Positions 23,624 to 29,686 of a stretch of DNA of 29,686 nucleotides are shown here, piece by piece (within the stretch, counting starts at the first letter, position 1; the number at the start of each line of letters is the position of its first letter). The DNA comes from Scybalenecus merdavium (GTDB lineage Bacteria; Bacillota; Clostridia; Oscillospirales; Acutalibacteraceae): positions 1 through 29,686 of the forward strand of contig DVNM01000023.1 of assembly GCA_018714405.1 (NCBI GenBank), in the 5' to 3' direction. The position numbers and the translations under genes were made by a program. The notes below the pieces were generated by a model. The model did not search any database. It saw only the letters and a list, made by a program, of their open reading frames with translations, and was not told where the DNA came from.

Positions 23624-23653
23624 TACAAAAAGAGGGAGCGCACAAACGCTCCC
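23624..23653 (-). terminator. terminator after rpsU, possibly leaky
   Basis: GGGAGCG (23634-23640) pairs with CGCTCCC (23647-23653), with a CTCTTTTTG tail on the minus strand. The stem is only 7 bp, so read-through into aroQ-efp is plausible. Confidence 0.8.
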
Positions 23654-23660
23654 GAGAAAA

Positions 23661-23837
23661 TTACTTGTATTTTCTTTTGCGGGCTGCCTCGCTCTTTTTC
23701 TTGCGGGCAACAGAAGGCTTTTCATAATGCTCTCTTTTGCGGACTTCCTGAATGATACCATCACGGGAAGTCTGGCGCTTGAATCTTCTCAAAGCGCTGT
23801 CAAGAGATTCATTTTCCTTGATTTTGACCTGACTCAT
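23661..23837 (-). CDS. rpsU: 30S ribosomal protein S21
   Basis: This is a 58-residue, highly basic small-subunit protein (MSQVKIKENESLDSALRRFKR..., ending AARKRKYK). The ATG at 23837 has GGAGGGA just upstream; the in-frame start at 23885 would add a non-family N-terminus and is rejected. It is transcribed from a near-consensus promoter and followed by a short terminator, then aroQ. Confidence 0.97.
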   Translation of the reverse strand: MSQVKIKENESLDSALRRFKRQTSRDGIIQEVRKREHYEKPSVARKKKSEAARKRKYK

Positions 23838-23899
23838 TATCAATCCCTCCCTCCGACTCTTTTCGGGGGTATTTGAATACTTCAATAACCACGACTGAA

Positions 23900-23928
23900 A
23901 TTATAAACAATTCACCTGTAAAAGTCAA
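23900..23928 (-). promoter_or_regulatory. strong sigma-A promoter of rpsU
   Basis: TTGACT (23923-23928, minus strand) and TATAAT (23900-23905) are 17 bp apart. The leader of about 60 nt holds a small GTATT/AATAC stem. Confidence 0.88.
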
Positions 23929-24019
23929 GAACTTTCGTTATAAATGTCAACAATTTATTCACTTTTTCGCCAAATTCCTTTCACAAAATTAAAAACTGGG
24001 TAAAATAAATACAAATGAT

Positions 24020-24049
24020 TTGACGCAAGGCCTACATTCGTGCTATAGT
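24020..24049 (+). promoter_or_regulatory. sigma-A promoter of the ABC exporter operon
   Basis: TTGACG (24020-24025) and TATAGT (24044-24049) are 18 bp apart. The leader of about 90 nt contains a small hairpin, CAGCA (24098-24102) with TGCTG (24110-24114). Confidence 0.72.
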
Positions 24050-24147
24050 TTAAATATGGGTTTTTGTGCAAAAAGCGGCAAAATGCGCAGACCTGTTCAG
24101 CACGAAAAATGCTGTTACCAAATAAAAGCCGCAAATGAGGAACCGTT

Positions 24148-25050
24148 ATGATTGAAGTGAAAGAACTGACCAAAAGCTTCGGCAAAAAAACCGTGCTCGA
24201 CCAAATCAGCTTTACAGCAGGCGGCGGCAGCGTGTTCGGCCTGCTCGGTTACAATGGCGCCGGCAAGACCACACTGCTGAAGATCGCCGCCGGCGTTTAT
24301 ATGCCGGACAGCGGCAGCGTGCTGCTGGACGGCAAAAGCAGCTCGACCGAACCTGCCGGCCGGCAGTCGCTTTTTTTCCTGTCGGACAGCCTTTATTTCC
24401 CGGGCAATGCCAGCGTAGAAAAAGCAGCGCGTTTTTATGCCAACTATATACCTGCCTTTTCCATGCAGACTTTCCAGAAACTGATGCAGCTTTTTGGCCT
24501 GCCTGAACGCAAGGCCGTGCGCACCTTTTCCAAAGGCATGCGCCGCCAGGCTGAAATGGTCCTGGCGCTGTCGGCACACCCAAAATATATTTTATGCGAC
24601 GAGTGCTTTGACGGGCTCGACCCTTCCAAACGCAAGCTGGTCAAAGACCTGCTGCTCGACTATGTACAGAATTCCGGCGCGGCCGTGATCGTCAGTTCGC
24701 ACAATTTAAACGAATTGTCTGACTTCTGCGGGCGCATCGGCCTGATCAACAAAAACAAACTGGTGCTGGATCTGGACACACAGTCGCTGGCCGGACGTTA
24801 CTGCCGCATCACCGTGCGTGTGCCGCGCGAAAAAGAGTCTGCTCTGCGCGCCATAGCCGATATTCGCATCCAGAAAGGTGAAGAAGACGGCGTTTACCTG
24901 CTGAGCACCGCCGGAAACGTCCAGGACGTTCTGGAACAGCTGCGCGCCCTGGAGCCTGCTGAGCTAGACAGCCGTGCCATGACCCTGGAAGAGGTCTTCT
25001 TAAGTTACATGGAGGAAAACAACTATGACTACGCCGACATCTTCAACTAA
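24148..25050 (+). CDS. ABC transporter ATP-binding protein, BcrA/YtrB-like
   Basis: This 300-residue ATPase belongs to an ABC-2 type system. Walker A is GYNGAGKTT (about residues 34-42), the signature is TFSKGMRRQAEM, Walker B is YILCDECFDGLDP, and the H-loop is SSHNLNEL. The C-terminal 90 residues form the regulatory extension common in antibiotic-peptide and Ytr-type exporters. GAGG lies upstream of the ATG. The permease start overlaps its last 26 bp. No GntR-type regulator, usual for YtrB-like sets, is adjacent. Confidence 0.93.
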   Translation: MIEVKELTKSFGKKTVLDQISFTAGGGSVFGLLGYNGAGKTTLLKIAAGVYMPDSGSVLLDGKSSSTEPAGRQSLFFLSDSLYFPGNASVEKAARFYANYIPAFSMQTFQKLMQLFGLPERKAVRTFSKGMRRQAEMVLALSAHPKYILCDECFDGLDPSKRKLVKDLLLDYVQNSGAAVIVSSHNLNELSDFCGRIGLINKNKLVLDLDTQSLAGRYCRITVRVPREKESALRAIADIRIQKGEEDGVYLLSTAGNVQDVLEQLRALEPAELDSRAMTLEEVFLSYMEENNYDYADIFN

Positions 25051-27616
25051 AAAAGTGCGCCTCGGGCAGCGCGATTTTCTGTACGCCCTTGGTTCGCCCA
25101 AAACCTGGCTGCTGCCGCTTTTGCTCTGCATTTTGGCCGGCGTCGGCGGTGCGCTCTTGCTTTGGCTGCCGGCACAGCTCATGGACGATGAAACGCGTAC
25201 GCTGCTGCTGCAAAACTACACATACCTGCTCAACATGTCCGCTTTTGGCGGGTTCCTGCCGAGTATTTACAGCATGTATCCGGTATTTTTGTTTTTCGGT
25301 ATCATTGCAGCATTTGCCGCGTTTGATTTTTGCTTTTCCAAAACAAAGGCCGGTGCATTTCTTTCCTTTGCGCTGCCGCGCAGTGTGCTTTTCTGCAACC
25401 GGCTGCTGGCAAGCCTGATCTGGTTTGCCGCAGGCACGCTGCTGACACAGATCTGTATGACCGCAGTGCAGCTGATGCTCGGTTTTTCGATCAGCGGCGC
25501 ACTGATGACCTATTTGGGCTACACCACGCTGCTGCTCTTTTTAGAAACGGCACTTGGCCTGATGATCGGCGCACTGGCCGTTTCCATTTGCCATAATGTA
25601 CCGGAGGGCATATTCACCGCTGTTTGCCTGTCGGCCTGCCCATATGCGCTCGTGCGCCTGGCGGAGTCAGCCGGCACGCGGCTGCTCAATGGCTACGGCA
25701 GTTTTATCGGCAGTTATGCGTTTGGCTACCCCTCCGGCATTTCCCAGTACGGCAGCGTTTTAAATCCGCTGGCCTGTGTCAGCAACATTCCTGTACAAAA
25801 TGCCGACGGCACATACACCACGACCGGCATCGGCGATTTCAGTGCCCTGGCCGCCGGCGAAAAGCTTGTGATCCCCTCGACCTTTTGGGCCATCCTGGCC
25901 GTACTGGCGGCCTACTGCATCGTCTGCGCCGCAGCAGGTATTCTGACTTTCCCCAAAAAGCAATTTGAAAACCTGAACGCACGCATGCCGAATGCACGCT
26001 GTGTGGGCATCGGTGTGTTTACGTTCGGCACCGTGCTTGCCTTTACCCTGTCAGACATGCTGCATGCCGATAACCAGGCATTCTTCTGGCCGCTGGTCAG
26101 CGCCATTGTGATCCTGGTGCTGCTGGTGCTGCTGGCCGTGCGCAAAAAATTCAAAGCGCTCGGCGCAGCCATTGCCGTACCCGTTTGCGTAACGGCTTTG
26201 TGTTTTGCCGGGTTTGCTGCCGGCAACACGCAGTACGAAAATGTGATCCCGGCAGCTGACGACATTGCCTGCGCCTATGTCAGCGAAAGCGGCGAAAGCT
26301 TCGTCTCTAAAAACGGCGATACTGCCGGCGGCAGCATGGTCAACCAAATGCTTGGCCAGGATTACCTCAGCGCATACGAAGATCCGCTGCTTGGCAGCTT
26401 CACATCGGAAAGCGATTTGAAAGCCATGCAGGATGTGCACCGCACGCTGATCGAAGACAGTAAAACAGGCAGCGGTACAGCCAGCGTCTATTACAGGATG
26501 AAAGACGGCAGCACCGTCATGCGCACTTATACCGGCCTGAGCAAATCGGCCATGGAAGCGCTTGACGCACTTTATGACACCGAGGCTGTGCGCAACGATC
26601 TGATCTACCGCCTGACGGCAAACAGCGCCGAAGAAATTGAGAAGTTTAACAAAACATACAAAACAGACTTTAATAAGATCACAGCAGGGAGAACGGTCCA
26701 ATACGGCATAGACCTGTTCAGTGACGAGAACCAAACGGCAGACTGCACATCGCCCGAGATGCTGGAAGACTACATGCGCATTTATGCGCTGTGCCAGACA
26801 GAAGGCACCGCCAGCGGACTGGACAGCCTGGACATGACCTCTGTCGACCTGAACGACCTGAGCGAAGCCGTGCAGAGCTACACAAACACCGCCAGTCTGT
26901 TTTCGGCTAATTTGAAACGTGAGGAGCCCTTAAACGAGGAAACGGCGGCGCTGCTCAAAACGGCTGTAGCGGCCGATATAAAAGCCAACGGGCGCAGCTA
27001 TATCCTGCCGGGCGACGAAAAGCCCCAGGCCATTTTGTGCCTTGGCACCAGCAATACGGTATATGACAGCACAGCAGCCACCGTGCCGGGCAGCACGTTC
27101 ACGATTGGGGTCTATCCCTCCATGAAAAACACGCTGCAGGCCATTGCCAGCCTGGGTATGAACAGCATTTTACGCGCGGAGGAAGCCGTGCAGAAAATTT
27201 ATGCCGTTGACCTTTCCACCATGCCGCAGGAAACGCGCCAGTTCCTGACAGACGGCACTTCCCGCCGCTTCACCGGCAGCTACACCAGCGAATACGATAA
27301 ATCCCTAAAACGCATGACGGCGGCCGAGGCAGCTGAAAACTTTTACTATACCGACGCAGAAAGTGATTTCGTACCGCTCGACAAATCGTTTGACATAGGT
27401 GTGCCGCTTTCACAGCTGCAGGTACGTTATGCCGAAATCACCGATGCAAAGCAAATGGAAGAGCTGCTGCAAAAAGCCAATATCCTGGCCGATTCCAACG
27501 GCGATAACTGGGTGCTGCTGGCCGTTTATGACGACTTTACCATGACGGCTTACAACCTGGACGAGGCAGACGCAGCGCTGCTGGATGGTGTTACAATGCT
27601 GGACGCGAACGCGTAA
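25025..27616 (+). CDS. ABC-2 permease with very large C-terminal non-membrane region
   Basis: This 863-residue protein is the membrane partner of the preceding ATPase. Residues 1-400 hold about nine hydrophobic helices, with a break around 215-285 that may be an outer loop. Residues 400-863 are hydrophilic, with alternating alpha/beta segments and no motif that I recognise. Similar permeases in gut clostridia carry a DUF6449-like tail, but I cannot confirm that by eye. After the last helix (about 375-395) the tail is probably outside the cell. The ATG at 25025 has GGAGG 9 bp upstream, inside the ATPase gene. Substrate unknown. Confidence 0.88.
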   Translation: MTTPTSSTKKVRLGQRDFLYALGSPKTWLLPLLLCILAGVGGALLLWLPAQLMDDETRTLLLQNYTYLLNMSAFGGFLPSIYSMYPVFLFFGIIAAFAAFDFCFSKTKAGAFLSFALPRSVLFCNRLLASLIWFAAGTLLTQICMTAVQLMLGFSISGALMTYLGYTTLLLFLETALGLMIGALAVSICHNVPEGIFTAVCLSACPYALVRLAESAGTRLLNGYGSFIGSYAFGYPSGISQYGSVLNPLACVSNIPVQNADGTYTTTGIGDFSALAAGEKLVIPSTFWAILAVLAAYCIVCAAAGILTFPKKQFENLNARMPNARCVGIGVFTFGTVLAFTLSDMLHADNQAFFWPLVSAIVILVLLVLLAVRKKFKALGAAIAVPVCVTALCFAGFAAGNTQYENVIPAADDIACAYVSESGESFVSKNGDTAGGSMVNQMLGQDYLSAYEDPLLGSFTSESDLKAMQDVHRTLIEDSKTGSGTASVYYRMKDGSTVMRTYTGLSKSAMEALDALYDTEAVRNDLIYRLTANSAEEIEKFNKTYKTDFNKITAGRTVQYGIDLFSDENQTADCTSPEMLEDYMRIYALCQTEGTASGLDSLDMTSVDLNDLSEAVQSYTNTASLFSANLKREEPLNEETAALLKTAVAADIKANGRSYILPGDEKPQAILCLGTSNTVYDSTAATVPGSTFTIGVYPSMKNTLQAIASLGMNSILRAEEAVQKIYAVDLSTMPQETRQFLTDGTSRRFTGSYTSEYDKSLKRMTAAEAAENFYYTDAESDFVPLDKSFDIGVPLSQLQVRYAEITDAKQMEELLQKANILADSNGDNWVLLAVYDDFTMTAYNLDEADAALLDGVTMLDANA

Positions 27617-27626
27617 TTTCGTACAA

Positions 27627-27656
27627 AACCCGACGGTGTTTTGCCGCCGGGTTTTT
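27627..27656 (+). terminator. terminator of the ABC exporter operon
   Basis: AACCCGACGG (27627-27636) pairs with CCGCCGGGTT (27644-27653) with one mismatch, followed by TTTTTC. Confidence 0.88.
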
Positions 27657-27758
27657 CTTCTGCGCAGTTGTGCAAAATACGAAAGTAATTTTCAAAACTG
27701 TCTATATATGGAAACGCAGCCAATTCTTGAAAATTCACATTTTTCTTTCTAAAATACC

Positions 27759-27793
27759 TTGACTCTCTATTAAAAATATGTTAACTTTTAATA
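27759..27793 (+). promoter_or_regulatory. promoter candidate with overlapping inverted repeat, LRR lipoprotein gene
   Basis: TTGACT (27759-27764) is followed 17 bp later by a poor -10, TAACTT (27782-27787). The inverted repeat TATTAAAA (27768-27775) / TTTTAATA (27786-27793) overlaps the -10, as an operator would. The rest of the 27657-27919 stretch is a leader of about 125 nt with a GC-rich hairpin (CAGCCGCA/TGCGGGCTG, about 27853-27875); no known riboswitch was recognised. Confidence 0.4.
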
Positions 27794-27919
27794 AAGATAT
27801 TGGAGTGATTTGTGAGCAGGGGAAGTTTGCGCCAATTTTGCTTTCTTCTGCCAGCCGCACACCCCTGCGGGCTGCAAAATATTTGTACAGGCCTGCAGCG
27901 AACCAAGGAGATCCTACAC

Positions 27920-28783
27920 ATGAAAAAAATTCTAGCACTTTGCCTGTGCGGCGTGCTGCTGCTTGGCTGCATGAGCGCATGCACCGCTTCCGACGACGCT
28001 GCAAACAACGCGTCCGGTTCCGGCGCAGTCAGCGACAATGCCAGTGAAGACGGCAGCAACGCAAATGCTGCCACAAACGCTGCGGCAAACGGCAGTGACA
28101 GTTCAGGCAATGATTCTGCTGGCACAAACAGCGATTCCGTTAACAGTACGGGCAGCATCGGCAACGGCGCCGAAGTAGAGATCGGCACGGCGGAAGTTGC
28201 AAACAACGTAACGAACCTGCAGGTCTGCGAAAGCGACATTACCGACCTTTCCCCGGTAACGAACTTTAAGGATGCCACCAAAATGAGCATCTGCCGCAAC
28301 AGCATCAGCGACATCTCGCCGCTGGCGGAGCTGACCCAGCTGGAAGAGCTGAATATGGCCAGCAACAAAATCAGCGACATTTCGCCGCTGAAAAACCTGA
28401 CCAAGCTGACACTGCTGAACGCAAACGGCAATCAGATCAAGGACATTTCCGTTTTGGCCAACCTGAAAAACCTGGAAACACTTGACCTTTCCCGCAACCA
28501 GATCAGCGACATTTCGCCGCTTTCCGGCCTGAGTAAGCTGACCGACCTGCGTATCGGCAACAACAAAATCACTGACCTTACCCCGCTGAAGGGTATGACC
28601 CAGCTGACCAATTTGTCCATCGCCGGCAACGACACCGGCGGGCAGGAGAACCTGGAAACGATTTTAAGCCTGAAAAACCTGGCAACGCTGACACTGGGTA
28701 CCGGATTCACCGACGCCCAGATCGAACAAATCAAAGAAGGCTTGCCAAACTGTGTTGTATACGACATATATGCACACGAATAA
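27920..28783 (+). CDS. leucine-rich-repeat lipoprotein, internalin-like
   Basis: This is a 287-residue surface lipoprotein. The signal peptide has the lipobox LLGC with Cys17. A Ser/Asn/Gly/Ala-rich linker (about 22-85) follows, then about six to seven 22-residue repeats of the internalin type (L..L..N.I.DISPL..L), and a short C-terminal cap ending in VVYDIYAHE. Internalin-type repeats bind proteins, often host proteins, but free-living bacteria have them too. AAGGAG is 9 bp before the ATG at 27920. The in-frame GTG at 27812 would place 36 non-signal residues before the lipobox and is rejected. A second exported protein follows 67 bp downstream. Confidence 0.92.
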   Translation: MKKILALCLCGVLLLGCMSACTASDDAANNASGSGAVSDNASEDGSNANAATNAAANGSDSSGNDSAGTNSDSVNSTGSIGNGAEVEIGTAEVANNVTNLQVCESDITDLSPVTNFKDATKMSICRNSISDISPLAELTQLEELNMASNKISDISPLKNLTKLTLLNANGNQIKDISVLANLKNLETLDLSRNQISDISPLSGLSKLTDLRIGNNKITDLTPLKGMTQLTNLSIAGNDTGGQENLETILSLKNLATLTLGTGFTDAQIEQIKEGLPNCVVYDIYAHE

Positions 28784-28795
28784 ATCATAACCCGT

Positions 28796-28823
28796 AATAA
28801 ACACCATATGGTGATGTTTATTA
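28796..28823. repeat. palindrome between the two surface-protein genes
   Basis: The 12-bp perfect palindrome CACCATATGGTG (28802-28813) is flanked by AATAAA and TTTATT. Together they form a longer stem with a 3-nt interruption. It may terminate the lipoprotein message partially or be a regulator site for the next gene. Confidence 0.45.
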
Positions 28824-28850
28824 AATATTAAAGAAAGGAAGAAAAACAAA

Positions 28851-29686
28851 ATGTCAAAGTCAAAGAAACTTCTGTCTGTGCTGCTTGCATGCTGCATTGC
28901 TTTTTCAGCCATCAGCATTTCGCTGGTTGCGTTTGCAAATGACGACGCGGCTGATGCTGCTCCCGCTGTGGAAGTTGTGGAAGTAACGCCTGAAAAGCCG
29001 GATGCACAAGCCGTTGAAGAACTTGTTGACAACTATTTCGATGGCGACAATCAGGCTTTCGCTACCTTTACTGCAACGATGGCCGCCTCTATTTCCGGTG
29101 AAAATGCACTGGAAGTGCCTGAATGGCTGAAAAACATCATTGAAGGCGCAATCAGCAGCGGTGCTCTTGAAGGCGCAATCGACCAGATCATGAAGTGGAT
29201 CGCCACGATCGTGACCAACGATCCCAACCCGGAGAACTTCATGGAAGCTTGGGAATATCTGAAAGAGCACGGCATCACGATTGGCGACATCGCCCAGATG
29301 AGCGACGAGGAAGTCAAAGTAATGCTTGACCAGATCTATTGGGTATACGCTGATAACCCGGGTCCGATCACCCAGACGGTTGACTGCATTAAAATGCTTG
29401 TCAACCTGATCGACGCCTATATCCATGCCACTGCGCAGGATGTTGGCCCGCTGAACCCGATGATGGAAAAGCTGGTTACGTATTATTACAACTGGCTGAA
29501 AGAGCATTGCGGCCTTGGCTGGATCCCGGATCTGCCGGAAATTCCGACCGAGCCGACCAAGCCTTCGACCGAACCTTCGACCGAACCTTCGACCGAACCT
29601 TCGACCGAACCTTCGACCGAACCTTCGACCGAACCTTCGACCGAACCTTCGACCGAACCTTCGACCGAACCTTCGACCGAGCCTTC
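28851..29686 (+). CDS. secreted protein with Pro-Ser-Thr-Glu repeat region, 3' end beyond window
   Basis: The frame starts at the ATG at 28851 after AAAGAAAGGAAG and stays open to the window edge, giving 278 codons. A signal peptide (MSKSKKLLSVLLACCIAFS..., cleavage probably after VAFA, residue 29) is followed by an acidic, helical domain of about 190 residues (50-230) rich in Trp and Tyr that I cannot assign. A proline-rich join (PDLPEIPTEPTKP) leads into the perfect PSTE repeat from residue 238. Such repeats are typical wall-spanning stalks, often ending in a sortase (LPXTG) or other anchor, which would lie outside the window. Codons ending in T (GCT, CTT, GTT) are more frequent than in neighbours, which may reflect high expression or a different origin. 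Confidence 0.85.
   Translation, partial: MSKSKKLLSVLLACCIAFSAISISLVAFANDDAADAAPAVEVVEVTPEKPDAQAVEELVDNYFDGDNQAFATFTATMAASISGENALEVPEWLKNIIEGAISSGALEGAIDQIMKWIATIVTNDPNPENFMEAWEYLKEHGITIGDIAQMSDEEVKVMLDQIYWVYADNPGPITQTVDCIKMLVNLIDAYIHATAQDVGPLNPMMEKLVTYYYNWLKEHCGLGWIPDLPEIPTEPTKPSTEPSTEPSTEPSTEPSTEPSTEPSTEPSTEPSTEPSTEP
29562..29686 (+). repeat. 12-bp tandem repeat (CCTTCGACCGAA)n
   Basis: Ten in-frame units run from 29562 to 29681. Nine are identical and the last ends in GAG instead of GAA; another unit starts at the edge. Each encodes Pro-Ser-Thr-Glu. The near-perfect identity means copy number can change by slippage without breaking the frame, because 12 is a multiple of 3. Confidence 0.97.

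Noticed and set aside
27812..27919. Upstream GTG start for the LRR lipoprotein
   Set aside because: It would put 36 residues before an otherwise perfect lipoprotein signal peptide; AAGGAG is placed for the ATG at 27920.
27800..27919. c-di-AMP or c-di-GMP riboswitch in the LRR leader
   Set aside because: The conserved core sequences of those classes could not be found; only a simple hairpin is visible.
29562..29686. CRISPR array at the right edge
   Set aside because: The 12-bp units are contiguous with no spacers and are in frame within a coding sequence.

Overview
The window looks like chromosomal DNA of a low-to-mid GC Firmicute, most likely a gut-associated clostridium (Oscillospiraceae/Ruminococcaceae-like; this placement is inference). 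Supporting evidence: a T-box riboswitch in front of pheST, an IreB-family gene, cdaA-cdaR, an acpS-nnrDE pair, an aroQ-efp pair, Gram-positive lipoprotein signals with no outer-membrane genes, strong AGGAGG ribosome binding sites and sigma-A type promoters with 17-18 bp spacers. I see no phage, insertion sequence, CRISPR array, tRNA or rRNA.

Layout. 1-2396 (+): the 3' part of an RluA-family pseudouridine synthase, a two-helix membrane protein and a DUF368 polyprenyl-phosphate translocase, ended by a two-way terminator. 2467-7839 (-): a four-gene run, lacZ > acpS > nnrDE > lipoprotein, with overlaps or very short gaps. 8038-9258 (-): an iron-containing alcohol dehydrogenase with its own promoter and terminator. 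9509-10873 (+): a sialidase without a signal peptide, with a cre-like site and a perfect inverted repeat upstream. 10890-14632 (+): promoter, phenylalanine T-box, pheS, pheT. 14633-17514 (+): a lipoprotein-permease-ATPase importer of the TrpXYZ/PF04392 type, with a terminator between the binding protein and the permease. 17562-18203 (+): ireB and a small unknown gene. 18297-19645 (+): a DUF3343 Se/S-carrier-like protein and a class V aminotransferase/cysteine desulfurase-like enzyme. 19771-22070 (+): cdaA and cdaR (c-di-AMP synthesis), not followed by glmM. 22141-23837 (-): rpsU, then aroQ, efp and an acidic zinc-ribbon protein. 24148-27616 (+): an ABC exporter whose permease carries a very large non-membrane part. 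27920-29686 (+): a leucine-rich-repeat lipoprotein, then a secreted protein whose 12-bp Pro-Ser-Thr-Glu coding repeat runs off the right edge.

How it fits together. Most of the window is housekeeping (translation, acyl-carrier activation, metabolite repair, shikimate pathway, second messenger). Three stretches are more specialised: a sugar-scavenging area (beta-galactosidase, alcohol dehydrogenase, sialidase; 4807-10873) that could serve host-glycan or milk-oligosaccharide breakdown inside the cell; the DUF3343 and class V aminotransferase pair, with possible selenium/sulfur links; and the right-hand cell-surface pair. No single locus clearly forms a new defence or mobile system. The best leads are the surface locus at the right edge, the sialidase control region, the lacZ-acpS overlap and the DUF3343 pair.
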